From positions 1 to 26,282 of the forward strand of contig JAFGKP010000003.1 of assembly GCA_016928455.1 (NCBI GenBank): a DNA stretch of 26,282 nucleotides. The letters are read 5' to 3'. The notes below the pieces were generated by a model. It was not told the origin of the DNA. It saw only the letters and a list, made by a program, of their open reading frames with translations, and made no database searches. The first letter of the stretch is position 1. Every line of letters starts with the position of its first letter. This DNA is from Methanomicrobia archaeon (GTDB lineage: Archaea > Halobacteriota > Syntropharchaeia > Alkanophagales > Methanospirareceae). Position numbers and translations under genes: made by a program. Below, in pieces: positions 13,865-21,422 of the stretch.

Positions 13865-14953
13865 TCAACAGATTCTGGGCACGGGATCGCCAATGGGCGT
13901 CTCCACGATCCGCATGCCACCCACCCGGGTCTTCATCACCACGCCCTTCAAATCGTCGGTCGCCGTGCCGATGATCGCGGCGTCACGGCCCTGCTTTGTT
14001 GCGCGCAACGCCGCCAGCACCGCATCTGCTTTCTCTTTGACCACACCGAGCACCAGCTTACCCTCGTTCCCGACCTCCAGTGGATCGATCCCCAGGAGCT
14101 CGCAGGCGCTTCGCACCGATTCCCGCACCGGAATCGCCGCCTCCTCTATCAGAATGCCGACGTTCGATTTCGCACTGAACTCGTTCAGCAGGTTCGCGAG
14201 CCCGCCACGCGTGGGATCCTTCATCGCCACGATCCCGCCAACCTCCAGAATCGCCTGGATCGGTTTGTTCAAGGGCGCGATATCAGATTCCAACGCGGTA
14301 TCAAACTCGAATCCTTCACGGAACGAAAGCAGTGCGACGCCGTGATCGCCGACATACCCTGAGACGATTATCTTATCGCCCGCGCACAGATTCGAATCGA
14401 GTAGCCAGTTGCCCCTGAGCGCCCGGTACTTGCGCACCTCCGCGAGATTACGCTCTAACGCTGTTGTTCGTCGACCGATCGCGGAGGTATTCACCACGAG
14501 CTTCTCCAGCGCGCCCCGCTCCACTACCTTCGTATCGCCCGTGACGACCGCGACCCCAGCCTCCTCGCAGGTTCGCTTCATGCTCGCTAACACTCGTTCG
14601 AAGTCGTGCAGCGGGAAGCCCTCCTCGATCACGAACGCAACCGAAAGCCCAAGCGGTTGCGCACCCATGACCGCGATGTCGTTCACCGTACCGGCGACCG
14701 CAAGAGACCCTATATCACCGCCCGGGAAGAAGAGCGGTTTCACGGTGTGCGAATCGGTCGTAAAGACAATGTCATCAACGACCGCGGAATCGTCCAGCGC
14801 CTGTAACGGCACCTCGATCATGCTCTTCACACCGCCGTTACCATTATCCGCAATGAAATCGAAATTGAAGTATCTGAGCACGAGCTTGAGCAGCTCGTGC
14901 ATCCCCTCGCCACCTGCACCGTGCTCCAGTTTGATACTGCTGTCGATCGTCAT
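13865..14953 (-). CDS. hypE: Hydrogenase maturation protein HypE
   Basis: This 362-residue protein shows the HypE hallmarks: LEHGAGGEGM near the start, FTTDSHTV and FPGGDIGSLAVAGTVNDIAVMGA of the PurM-like ATP-binding fold, a DPTRGGLANLLNEF motif, and the C-terminal PRIC whose cysteine accepts the carbamoyl group from HypF. HypE dehydrates the thiocarboxamide on that cysteine to thiocyanate, the source of the cyanide ligands of the [NiFe] centre. The frame runs 36 codons further upstream, across the promoter and into the next gene; the ATG at 14953 begins the family's usual N-terminus. It is somewhat longer than the typical 330-340 residues. It converges with the hypA pair and diverges from the pyrophosphatase gene. 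Confidence 0.94.
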   Translation of the reverse strand: MTIDSSIKLEHGAGGEGMHELLKLVLRYFNFDFIADNGNGGVKSMIEVPLQALDDSAVVDDIVFTTDSHTVKPLFFPGGDIGSLAVAGTVNDIAVMGAQPLGLSVAFVIEEGFPLHDFERVLASMKRTCEEAGVAVVTGDTKVVERGALEKLVVNTSAIGRRTTALERNLAEVRKYRALRGNWLLDSNLCAGDKIIVSGYVGDHGVALLSFREGFEFDTALESDIAPLNKPIQAILEVGGIVAMKDPTRGGLANLLNEFSAKSNVGILIEEAAIPVRESVRSACELLGIDPLEVGNEGKLVLGVVKEKADAVLAALRATKQGRDAAIIGTATDDLKGVVMKTRVGGMRIVETPIGDPVPRIC

Positions 14954-15014
14954 GTTGTTGAGGGACGCTACGGGTATATCTTTATAACGGGAGCATATTA
15001 AGCAGTGAAACCTC
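14954..15014. promoter_or_regulatory. Divergent promoter with one shared TATA box
   Basis: The 61-base gap between hypE (-) and the pyrophosphatase (+) holds one symmetrical TTTATAA (14981-14987), which reads TTATAAA on the other strand. Its centre is 31 bases from each start codon. Both transcripts would therefore have leaders of about 5 bases from the same box. A second ATAT motif (14976-14979) lies on the hypE side. Confidence 0.55.
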
Positions 15015-15590
15015 ATGAGCTCGAGAAAGAAGGTGCTCTTCATCACCTCCAATGCGCACAAAGTACAGGAGATACAGGAGCTGGTGGCAGCCGAATCGCG
15101 AGCTATTACGATCGAGCATCTCGATTACAACTGCCCCGAGCTGCAGCTCGATACCGTTGAGGAGGTTGCGCGCGAGAGTGCCACGTATATCCGGGATCGG
15201 ATCGCGATCAAACAGCCCTTCTTCCTCGAAGATTCCGGACTCCACATACCCGCCTTGAACGGCTTTCCCGGCCCGTTCTCCGCCTTCGTCTTCCGGACGA
15301 TCGGGAACGAGGGTATTTTACGGTTGATGGCTGGCCAGACGGGTGAAGACCGCACCGCAACCTTTAAGACCGCTGTCGCTTACTGTGAATCACGAACCGC
15401 GACGCCGCTGCTCTTCGTCGGTACCGTGAAGGGTCGGATAGCGGAAACGGCAAGAGGCACGAACGGCTTCGGCTACGATCCTCTATTCGAGTTCCGCGGA
15501 AAGACTTTTGCTGAGATGAGCCGCGAAGAGAAGAACAAACGCTCGCACCGGAGCCGAGCATTCATGAAATTCCTGACCCATATCACGTAG
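15015..15590 (+). CDS. ITP/XTP pyrophosphatase (Ham1/RdgB family)
   Basis: This 191-residue protein has SNAHKVQEI (12-20, nucleotide phosphate binding), FLEDSGLHIPALNGFPGPFSA (catalytic Asp73 and base recognition), GFGYDPLFE and KRSHRSRA near the C-terminus, all in the family order. It hydrolyses non-canonical purine nucleoside triphosphates (ITP, dITP, XTP) to monophosphates and pyrophosphate, keeping them out of DNA and RNA. The length is the family norm (about 185-200). It is alone on its strand between two promoter regions and shares the divergent TATA box with hypE. Confidence 0.93.
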   Translation: MSSRKKVLFITSNAHKVQEIQELVAAESRAITIEHLDYNCPELQLDTVEEVARESATYIRDRIAIKQPFFLEDSGLHIPALNGFPGPFSAFVFRTIGNEGILRLMAGQTGEDRTATFKTAVAYCESRTATPLLFVGTVKGRIAETARGTNGFGYDPLFEFRGKTFAEMSREEKNKRSHRSRAFMKFLTHIT

Positions 15591-15642
15591 CACGGTGAGC
15601 TGGAGAGGGGAAAAAAACGGAGCACGGCCCATATATTACATA

Positions 15643-15665
15643 TTCTATATACGCTATATATAGAA
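15643..15665. promoter_or_regulatory. Candidate operator: 9-bp inverted repeat before the DUF47-pit operon
   Basis: TTCTATATA (15643-15651) and TATATAGAA (15657-15665) form a perfect inverted repeat around CGCTA. Two smaller palindromes follow at once: GAAATTTC (15663-15670) and TTTCGAAA (15667-15674). The whole lies directly upstream of the TATA box. The left half, TATTCTATATA (15641-15651), recurs as TATTCTATTTA before pstS (17615-17625). A dimeric regulator of phosphate uptake could bind here; AT-richness of the promoter is the caution. Confidence 0.45.
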
Positions 15666-15670
15666 ATTTC

Positions 15671-15684
15671 GAAAGGCTTAAATA
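15671..15684 (+). promoter_or_regulatory. TATA box for the DUF47-pit operon
   Basis: GAAAGGC (BRE-like, 15671-15677) and TTAAATA (15678-15684) lie about 31 bases before the first ATG at 15712, predicting a start of transcription near 15707. If the ATG at 15832 is used instead, the mRNA has a leader of about 125 bases containing a hairpin. Confidence 0.55.
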
Positions 15685-15711
15685 CCCCGTCCTCTTTTTT
15701 TACTGCAAGGG

Positions 15712-16518
15712 ATGACACGAGGTGAAGCACGGAAGCGGCTTGCCGCCCTTATTACCGGGCAAGCCGAGACTCGTAGCCCTGAACCCACTCTTTTTGCTAA
15801 ATGCTTCGTGTTCGGTTCCGTCTTGCAGGGCATGTCTGTCTTCCTCCCGCACGAGAAGAAATTCTTCGCACTCTTCGAGGATCTCGCGGATACCGCGGTG
15901 GAAGCCGCGCAACTGATGCTCGATCTGAGTGCGGAGTATCAACCAGAGGGAACCCCTTCGCTGAGCCATGACTCGCGTAGCTCCAACCTCATGGAGGTCA
16001 GAGAGCGGCTCAAGGTCATTGAACAGGAAGGTGATGCTATTGTGCACCACATCATTCAGGGACTCTTTCATGATCACACGCGGGTCACGGAGGAGAAGGG
16101 CGACATCCGCTATTTCGCTCACAATCTTGACAACGTGATCGATGGCGTGGAGAAGGCCGTTGCACGATTGGCCTTTACACCGCACCCAACCATCCCCGAA
16201 CCTGTGAGTGAGTTCGCGCCAATCATTCTGAAGACCGCGAACGAGATAAAGAAGGCCGTGTGCTGTTTACGTGCCATCCGACGCAGTGAGGTAACGCTGG
16301 AGGAGAGTTGCATACGAATCAACGAATTGGAGAATGAAGCGGACAAGGTAAATCGTAAATGGCTGAAACGGCTGATGACCACACCGACGAAGAATTCGAA
16401 CGAGGTGCTCGAGCGGCTGCTGATCAAGGAGATCGTGGATATCCTGGAAGACACCATGGACAACTGCGAGGACGTGGCGAATATCCTGGAAACCTTCCGC
16501 TTGAAAGGCGGCATCTGA
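15712..16518 (+). CDS. DUF47 (PhoU-like) protein, partner of the PiT permease
   Basis: The core HEKKFFALFEDLADTAVEAAQLM onward is the four-to-six-helix bundle of DUF47/UPF0111 proteins, distant PhoU relatives that pair with PiT phosphate transporters and are thought to control them. The stretch VIEQEGDAIVHHIIQGLF and INELENEADKVNRKWLKRL are the repeated helical E-x-E-x-D metal-binding patterns. The 268-residue reading is about 40 residues longer than usual at the N-terminus. The ATG at 15832 (MSVFLPHEKKFF) would give 228 residues, closer to the family norm; I report the longer frame because the TATA box points to the ATG at 15712. The pit gene follows 4 bases after the stop. Confidence 0.82.
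   Translation: MTRGEARKRLAALITGQAETRSPEPTLFAKCFVFGSVLQGMSVFLPHEKKFFALFEDLADTAVEAAQLMLDLSAEYQPEGTPSLSHDSRSSNLMEVRERLKVIEQEGDAIVHHIIQGLFHDHTRVTEEKGDIRYFAHNLDNVIDGVEKAVARLAFTPHPTIPEPVSEFAPIILKTANEIKKAVCCLRAIRRSEVTLEESCIRINELENEADKVNRKWLKRLMTTPTKNSNEVLERLLIKEIVDILEDTMDNCEDVANILETFRLKGGI
15736..15766 (+). promoter_or_regulatory. Hairpin in the 5' region of the DUF47-pit mRNA
   Basis: CGGCTTGCC (15736-15744) pairs perfectly with GGCAAGCCG (15758-15766) over a 13-base loop. It lies in the first 60 bases of the predicted transcript, in the part whose coding status is doubtful. A CTCTTTTTG tract follows at 15788-15796. It may be a leader control element or simply part of an N-terminal extension. Confidence 0.35.
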
Positions 16519-16522
16519 TCTG

Positions 16523-17557
16523 ATGGCCTCTGCAGTTCTATACGTCATTATCATCATAATCCTTGCGCTACTCTACAACTTCCTGAATGGCGCGAACGAC
16601 AGCGCGAATGCGATTGCCACCGTGATCGCGACGAAAGCGTTGACCCCGCTCAAGGCCTTAACGCTCGCGAGCGTCTTCAACCTCATTGGCGCGTTCGCGT
16701 TCACCGCGGTGGCGCAGACGATCGGGAAAGGTATCGTCTCGATCACCGACCTGGCCACAGAGGTCTTCTTCCTCGTACTCATCAGCGGCTTACTGGGCGC
16801 GATCATCTGGACCTATGTCTGTACCGCGAGCGGGATCCCGATCAGCGTGACACATGCGCTGGTCGGCGCGATCATGGGTGCCGGGCTTGTCGCTGGTGGC
16901 ACGCGCGTGATCAGGTGGGAGATCCTCACGGAGAAGGTCTTCCTTGCGATCGCGCTCGGCCCCTTTGCGGGCTTTGCTGCCGGGGCACTGATCTTTGCAG
17001 TGATCAGCTGGGTGCTCTTTCTCGCCTTTAAAGGCACCCCGACACCCGAGGTGGCGCGATTCTTTCGCAAGCTCCAGCCCATCTCCGCGTCCTTCATGTC
17101 CTTCAGCCACGGCATGAACGATACGCAGAATGCGATGGGCGTGATCAGTGCCGCCCTGATCGCCGCGGGGTTCCTCGCCGCACCACCCGGGGAGCCGTTT
17201 CCCGTGCCCTGGTGGGTGCGAATCGCCTGTGGCGTTATAATGGCGCTCGGTACACTGCTGATGGGCTCGCGGGTGATCCAAACAATGGGCATGCGCTTGA
17301 CGAAGCTGGAGCCGCGGCACGGGTTTTCGGCAGAAGCGGGTGCCGGACTCGCCCTGGTCGCTGTGAGTTTAGTCGGCATGCCGGTGAGCACGACGCACGT
17401 CATGGGCTCCTCGGTGATCGGCGGATCATTCTTCCAGAGTCTGAGCCGGATCCGGTGGCCCGAAGTTGCCCGCATGGTAACTGCGTGGGCGATCACCCTC
17501 CCCCTAGCTGCGCTCATCGGCGGGCTGGCCTACTGGCTGCTTGATGCGCTTCTATAA
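16523..17557 (+). CDS. pit: PiT-family inorganic phosphate permease
   Basis: This 344-residue membrane protein has about ten hydrophobic segments and the two inverted-repeat PiT signatures GANDSANA (23-30) and GMNDTQNAMG (197-206), plus PISVTHALVGAIMGAG and PVSTTHVMGSSVIGG. PiT proteins import phosphate or metal-phosphate with H+ or Na+ as a low-affinity route. The length is typical for archaeal members. It is in an operon with the DUF47 protein (4-base gap), the usual pairing, and next to the high-affinity Pst cluster. After the stop come purine-rich GAAGG repeats, then a run of ten G (17594-17603). Confidence 0.93.
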   Translation: MASAVLYVIIIIILALLYNFLNGANDSANAIATVIATKALTPLKALTLASVFNLIGAFAFTAVAQTIGKGIVSITDLATEVFFLVLISGLLGAIIWTYVCTASGIPISVTHALVGAIMGAGLVAGGTRVIRWEILTEKVFLAIALGPFAGFAAGALIFAVISWVLFLAFKGTPTPEVARFFRKLQPISASFMSFSHGMNDTQNAMGVISAALIAAGFLAAPPGEPFPVPWWVRIACGVIMALGTLLMGSRVIQTMGMRLTKLEPRHGFSAEAGAGLALVAVSLVGMPVSTTHVMGSSVIGGSFFQSLSRIRWPEVARMVTAWAITLPLAALIGGLAYWLLDALL

Positions 17558-17610
17558 CAGGGATGAAGGAATGAAGGAAGGAACAAGAGCGGCGGGGGGG
17601 GGGCGTCGTG

Positions 17611-17701
17611 CCACTATTCTATTTATATTTAAACTTTTATTAGATGTTTAGGGTGCATTTATATATGAATACAATTTTTTATATATCCAGGTGATACGAC
17701 G
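17611..17701 (+). promoter_or_regulatory. pstS promoter region
   Basis: The region is strongly AT-rich. It holds TATTCTATTTA (17615-17625), shared with the DUF47 promoter, a TTTATATAT TATA box (17658-17666), a second ATATAT stretch at 17680-17686, and a ribosome site AGGTGAT (17689-17695) 6 bases before the ATG at 17702. Unlike most genes here, pstS has both a leader and a clear Shine-Dalgarno sequence. Confidence 0.55.
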
Positions 17702-18715
17702 ATGAAAAAAGCGAAGGCGATAGCAGTAACGGCACTCGTCCTGATGGCGCTCGGTGCTGGGCTCACGCCCGCGATCGACGCCGCGATCCCCACCGGGCTC
17801 TCCGGTGAACTCACCATCGCCGGCTCGACCACCGTGCTCCCCATCAATCAGGAGTGTGCACGATTGCTTATGGACGCAAACCCCAAGTTGCGGATCTCCG
17901 TCTCCGGAGGCGGCTCCGGTCACGGGGTCAAGTCCGCAGGCGCAGGCGAGATCGACATCGGCGCGGTATCCCGTGACGTCAAGTCCTCGGAGCTGGAGCA
18001 GTATCCCGATCTGAAACCGGTGGCCATCGGTAAGGATAGTGTGGCTGTGGTCGTGCATCCCAGCAACGCGGTCAGTGACCTGACACGGGAACAGATGGCG
18101 CAGATCTTCAGCGGCGAGATCACGAACTGGAAGGATCTGGGCGGCCCTGATGCCGAGATCCGGGTGATCACGCGGGAAGAAGGTTCCGGGACGCGGGAAA
18201 CCTTCGAGACGTACGTGATGACGCCCTTTGCTGTGTACATTGCGGCACAGGCATCGGTGAAGTCCTCGAATGGCGAGGTACGTGCAACGGTCAGCAGCGA
18301 TGACCGGAGCATCGGGTATCTCTCACTCGGCTACGTCGACTCTACCATGAAGGCGCTCCGCGTTGGGGGCATAGAAGCGACGGTCGAGAACGTTGTAGCG
18401 GGCGACTACCCGATCCAGCGGAGTTTGTATCTCATCACGAAGGGCGATCCGGACGAGCTGGAGCAGGCGTTCATCAATTTCGTGCTGAGCCCCGAAGGGC
18501 AGGCGGTCGTTGAGGATATGGGCTACATCGAGGTGGGTGGAGCTGGTAAGCCGACCCCTACGCCAGCTCCGACCGCGACGCCGTCCGCACCAGCAACGGC
18601 AAGGCCTACAACTGCACCAACTCCAACGCCTGAAGAGCCCGGCTTCGAAGCAACAGTCGCAGTTGCCGGACTACTGGCCGTAACGTATCTTGCACGACGC
18701 GTGAAGAGCGCCTAA
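17702..18715 (+). CDS. pstS: Phosphate-binding protein PstS with PGF-CTERM anchor
   Basis: This 337-residue protein has a signal peptide (MKKAKAIAVTALVLMALGAG), then the phosphate-site motifs AGSTTVLPI, SGGGSGHGVKSAGAGEIDIG and REEGSGTRETFE of PstS. A threonine/proline linker (about 283-310) and EEPGFEATVAVAGLLAVTYLARR follow, a complete PGF-CTERM signal (PGF, hydrophobic helix, basic end). PstS captures phosphate outside the cell for the PstCAB importer. In archaea without a cell-wall periplasm it must be anchored; the tail predicts ArtA processing, and artA is about 16 kb upstream. It has its own promoter and a terminator at 18763, so it can be made in excess of the permease. Confidence 0.95.
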   Translation: MKKAKAIAVTALVLMALGAGLTPAIDAAIPTGLSGELTIAGSTTVLPINQECARLLMDANPKLRISVSGGGSGHGVKSAGAGEIDIGAVSRDVKSSELEQYPDLKPVAIGKDSVAVVVHPSNAVSDLTREQMAQIFSGEITNWKDLGGPDAEIRVITREEGSGTRETFETYVMTPFAVYIAAQASVKSSNGEVRATVSSDDRSIGYLSLGYVDSTMKALRVGGIEATVENVVAGDYPIQRSLYLITKGDPDELEQAFINFVLSPEGQAVVEDMGYIEVGGAGKPTPTPAPTATPSAPATARPTTAPTPTPEEPGFEATVAVAGLLAVTYLARRVKSA

Positions 18716-18762
18716 GAGCGCAGACACGGAGAAAAGAGAACCCGCCAACCGAAAAATGAAGG

Positions 18763-18800
18763 ATAGAGGTACCTTTTTTTCCCCTCTATTTTTGTTATTT
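18763..18800 (+). terminator. Terminator after pstS
   Basis: ATAGAGG (18763-18769) pairs with CCTCTAT (18783-18789) over a T-rich loop, followed at once by a second T-rich tract (TTTTTGTTATTTTT). It lies 48 bases after the pstS stop and about 70 before the metallophosphoesterase start, and should separate pstS from the rest of the cluster fully or in part. Confidence 0.65.
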
Positions 18801-18871
18801 TTGGGGTGTTTGTTAATAGATTGTGAAGTAGGTGAAGCGAAGGAGAGAAGCACGGAGCTCGTGAAGCAACC

Positions 18872-19624
18872 ATGAAGATCGCGCACATCTCGGACATCCA
18901 TGCTGCGGAGGCCTATTTCCTACCTGAATTGGCGGAGAACGTGATCGCGAAGCTGAACGAACTCGAGCCGGAAATCCTTGTTGTTACCGGTGATCTGACC
19001 ATTGGGGGGTATCCGCACGAATTCGAGCGTGCGCGAAGATTCATCGACCGTATTGCGTGTGAGGTCTCCCTGGTTATCCCCGGGAACCATGACGTGCGGA
19101 ACCTGGGCTATCTGGGGTTTGAAACGATCTTCGGACCGCGTTCGAAGGTCGAGCGCTACAGAGAAGTAACACTCGTAGGGATCGATTCCGCGCAGCCGGA
19201 CCTCGATGAAGGCCATGTAGGCCGGGAGAAGTACGAATGGCTTGAGCGATGCCTCACCCACCACCCGGACGATCTCAACGTGGTTGCGCTCCATCATCAT
19301 GTGATACCCGTCCCGAAGACCGGCCGTGAGCTGAACATACTCACCGATGCGGGCGATCTGCTCGAATTATTGATGCGCTGTCACGTAGACCTCGTTCTCT
19401 GCGGGCACAAGCACGTGCCCTGGGTGTGGAACCTGGACGGGATGGTCATCGTCAATGCGGGCACGGTATGCTCGAATCGAGTGAAATGGCAGATCCCGCA
19501 ATCGTTCAACCTCATCGAGCTGGACGACCGGAAAAGAGGCGCGATTGATATCTTCAGGATTTCTGCTCGTGGCGAGCAGGAGCTGGTCTTTTCACGAGGG
19601 CACGAGGAGGAGGATGCCGTGTAA
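18872..19624 (+). CDS. Calcineurin-like metallophosphoesterase in the pst operon
   Basis: This 250-residue protein carries the complete two-metal phosphoesterase motif set: DIH (8-10), GDLTIGG (40-46), GNHD (71-74), a histidine-rich ALHHHVIPV and GHKHVPW (178-184). There is no signal peptide, so it acts in the cytoplasm. The class III-like layout resembles cyclic-nucleotide, phosphodiester and Ppx-type enzymes; the substrate is not readable. Its stop overlaps the pstC start by 11 bases, so it is translationally linked to the phosphate importer. A role in releasing phosphate from an organic ester, or in a phosphate signal, is inferred from position only. The ATG at 18872 has no strong ribosome site. 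Confidence 0.85.
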   Translation: MKIAHISDIHAAEAYFLPELAENVIAKLNELEPEILVVTGDLTIGGYPHEFERARRFIDRIACEVSLVIPGNHDVRNLGYLGFETIFGPRSKVERYREVTLVGIDSAQPDLDEGHVGREKYEWLERCLTHHPDDLNVVALHHHVIPVPKTGRELNILTDAGDLLELLMRCHVDLVLCGHKHVPWVWNLDGMVIVNAGTVCSNRVKWQIPQSFNLIELDDRKRGAIDIFRISARGEQELVFSRGHEEEDAV

Positions 19625-20537
19625 GATGTGTGCGCAGGAGCAGATCAGGAACGAGAAATTTGTGAAGCCCAGATGGAGTGCAGTGGAGTGGATAATCGAG
19701 AAAGTGCTCTTCGCGTGCGCGCTCTCGTCCATTCTTATTGTTCTTTTTATTGTCATCTTCATCTTTCAGGAAGGCTTTCCCGCCCTCCTACTGGGTACCA
19801 GGTTCTTCTTCGGGATGACCTGGTGGCCTTCCCATGATCTTTTTGGGATCGTGCCAACGGTGGTGAGCACGTTCATCGTGGGCATCGGCGCACTGGGCAT
19901 CGCCGCGCTCATCGGGATACCAACCGCGATCTATCTGGCGGAATTCGCACCTGAATGGATGCGGAACATCATCAAGCCGAGCGTCGAGATGCTCGTGGGC
20001 ATACCCTCGATCGTGCTCGGGTTCTTCGGCTTGATGGTGCTCGTGGTCGCGATCAGGGACAACCTCGGCGGGTATGGCGAGTGCATCCTCGCAGGGTGGT
20101 TGATCCTCGCGGTGATGACGCTCCCGCACGTCATCAGCATCTCTGAAGACTCGATCCGAGCGGTGCCGAGGACCTACAAAGAGGCTTCACTCGGGCTCGG
20201 CGCGACCCAATTACAGACCATCAGAAAGGTGATCCTGCCCCATGCAAAGTCCGGTATCCTGGCATCACTGGTGCTGGGCATGGGGAACGCGATTGGCGAG
20301 ACCATGGCGGTTCTCATGGTAATTGGGAACCCGAATATCCCCGGTATCCCTACGAGTGTGCTTGATTCGGTGCGCGTGCTCACCTCCACGATCGTGATCG
20401 AGCACGCCTATGTTGATTGGGGCTCGATGCACCAGCACGCGCTCTTCGCGCTCGGCGCGGTCCTCTTCGTTATTGTCGCGATTCTCAATTTGCTTACCTG
20501 CGCGGTCATCAGAAAAGGCATGAGGAAGACCACATGA
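19614..20537 (+). CDS. pstC: Phosphate ABC transporter permease PstC
   Basis: This 307-residue protein has six hydrophobic segments and the ABC permease EAA-type loop RTYKEASLGLGATQLQTIRKVILPHA, with GMGNAIGETMAVLMVIG typical of PstC. It forms the membrane channel with PstA. The start was chosen at 19614 because GAGGAGG lies about 6 bases before it; the frame is open further upstream inside the metallophosphoesterase, and an ATG at 19626 is an alternative. The first residues (MPCKMCAQEQ) overlap the preceding stop. The stop overlaps the pstA ATG (ATGA). Confidence 0.92.
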   Translation: MPCKMCAQEQIRNEKFVKPRWSAVEWIIEKVLFACALSSILIVLFIVIFIFQEGFPALLLGTRFFFGMTWWPSHDLFGIVPTVVSTFIVGIGALGIAALIGIPTAIYLAEFAPEWMRNIIKPSVEMLVGIPSIVLGFFGLMVLVVAIRDNLGGYGECILAGWLILAVMTLPHVISISEDSIRAVPRTYKEASLGLGATQLQTIRKVILPHAKSGILASLVLGMGNAIGETMAVLMVIGNPNIPGIPTSVLDSVRVLTSTIVIEHAYVDWGSMHQHALFALGAVLFVIVAILNLLTCAVIRKGMRKTT

Positions 20538-21385
20538 GGATAGAAACGGAAGAGAAACTCGTGAAGGCCGGATTGAGCGCAACGGCGCTTATTTCCGTCA
20601 TTGTGCTCTTCATCGTCGTGGGCTATATCCTTATCAATGGGATCGGTGCAATCAGTCCCGAGTTCTTGCGTGAAGCACCGTACCGGTTTGAATACGGCGG
20701 CGTCTTTCCCCAGATCATCGGCTCGCTCTGTTTGGTCGGGGTCTGCCTGCTCTTCGCCGTGCCCCTGGGTATAGCATCCGCGATTTATCTCGCGGAGTAC
20801 GCGCCCGATAACGCGATCACCAGCACGGTACGCTTCTTTGTGGAATGCCTGGCCGGTGTCCCATCGATCGTGATCGGGCTGTTCGGGCTGGCGTTCCTCG
20901 TTTATTACCTGGGCATCGGCGTTTCCATGCTCTCCGGCGGCCTCGCGCTCGGATTCATGATCCTGCCATGGACGGTGCGTGCGAGCGAAGAAGCGATAAA
21001 GACCGTGCCGCAGGCATATCGGGAAGCATCACTGGCACTCGGCGTGACGAAGTGGAAGACCATACGGCATGTTGTCCTAAAGAGCGCTTACCCGGGGATC
21101 ATCACGGGTATTTTATTGGGCATGGGCAAGGCGATCGGGGAGACTGCAGTGGTGCTTTTAACCGCGGGCTCGGGCCTGGAATCCTTCCTCCCCCGGTCTT
21201 TATTCGATCCTGTGGCCTCGCTCCCCGTGTATGTCTACATGCTGGCCACGCAGGGGCATACGCCCGGAGCGCTCTCTCGTGCCTTCGGCGCTTCACTCGT
21301 GCTCATCATGCTCTTTTTAGCGCTCAGTGTCTTTGCGCTCATACTCAGGAACCGATATGTGAAGAAGATGGATGGAGGCAGGTAG
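20534..21385 (+). CDS. pstA: Phosphate ABC transporter permease PstA
   Basis: This 283-residue protein has six hydrophobic segments, the EAA loop QAYREASLALGVTKWKTIRHVVLKSA, and GMGKAIGETAVVLLTAGSGLESFLPRS, characteristic of PstA. It pairs with PstC. The frame is open for about 39 codons upstream within pstC, but the ATG at 20534, overlapping the pstC stop, starts the normal N-terminus (MRIETEEKLVKAGLS). A 37-base purine-rich gap separates it from pstB. Confidence 0.93.
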   Translation: MRIETEEKLVKAGLSATALISVIVLFIVVGYILINGIGAISPEFLREAPYRFEYGGVFPQIIGSLCLVGVCLLFAVPLGIASAIYLAEYAPDNAITSTVRFFVECLAGVPSIVIGLFGLAFLVYYLGIGVSMLSGGLALGFMILPWTVRASEEAIKTVPQAYREASLALGVTKWKTIRHVVLKSAYPGIITGILLGMGKAIGETAVVLLTAGSGLESFLPRSLFDPVASLPVYVYMLATQGHTPGALSRAFGASLVLIMLFLALSVFALILRNRYVKKMDGGR

Positions 21386-21422
21386 GAAGGAAGAAAGGAG
21401 AGCGGAAAAGACTACGTGAGAA

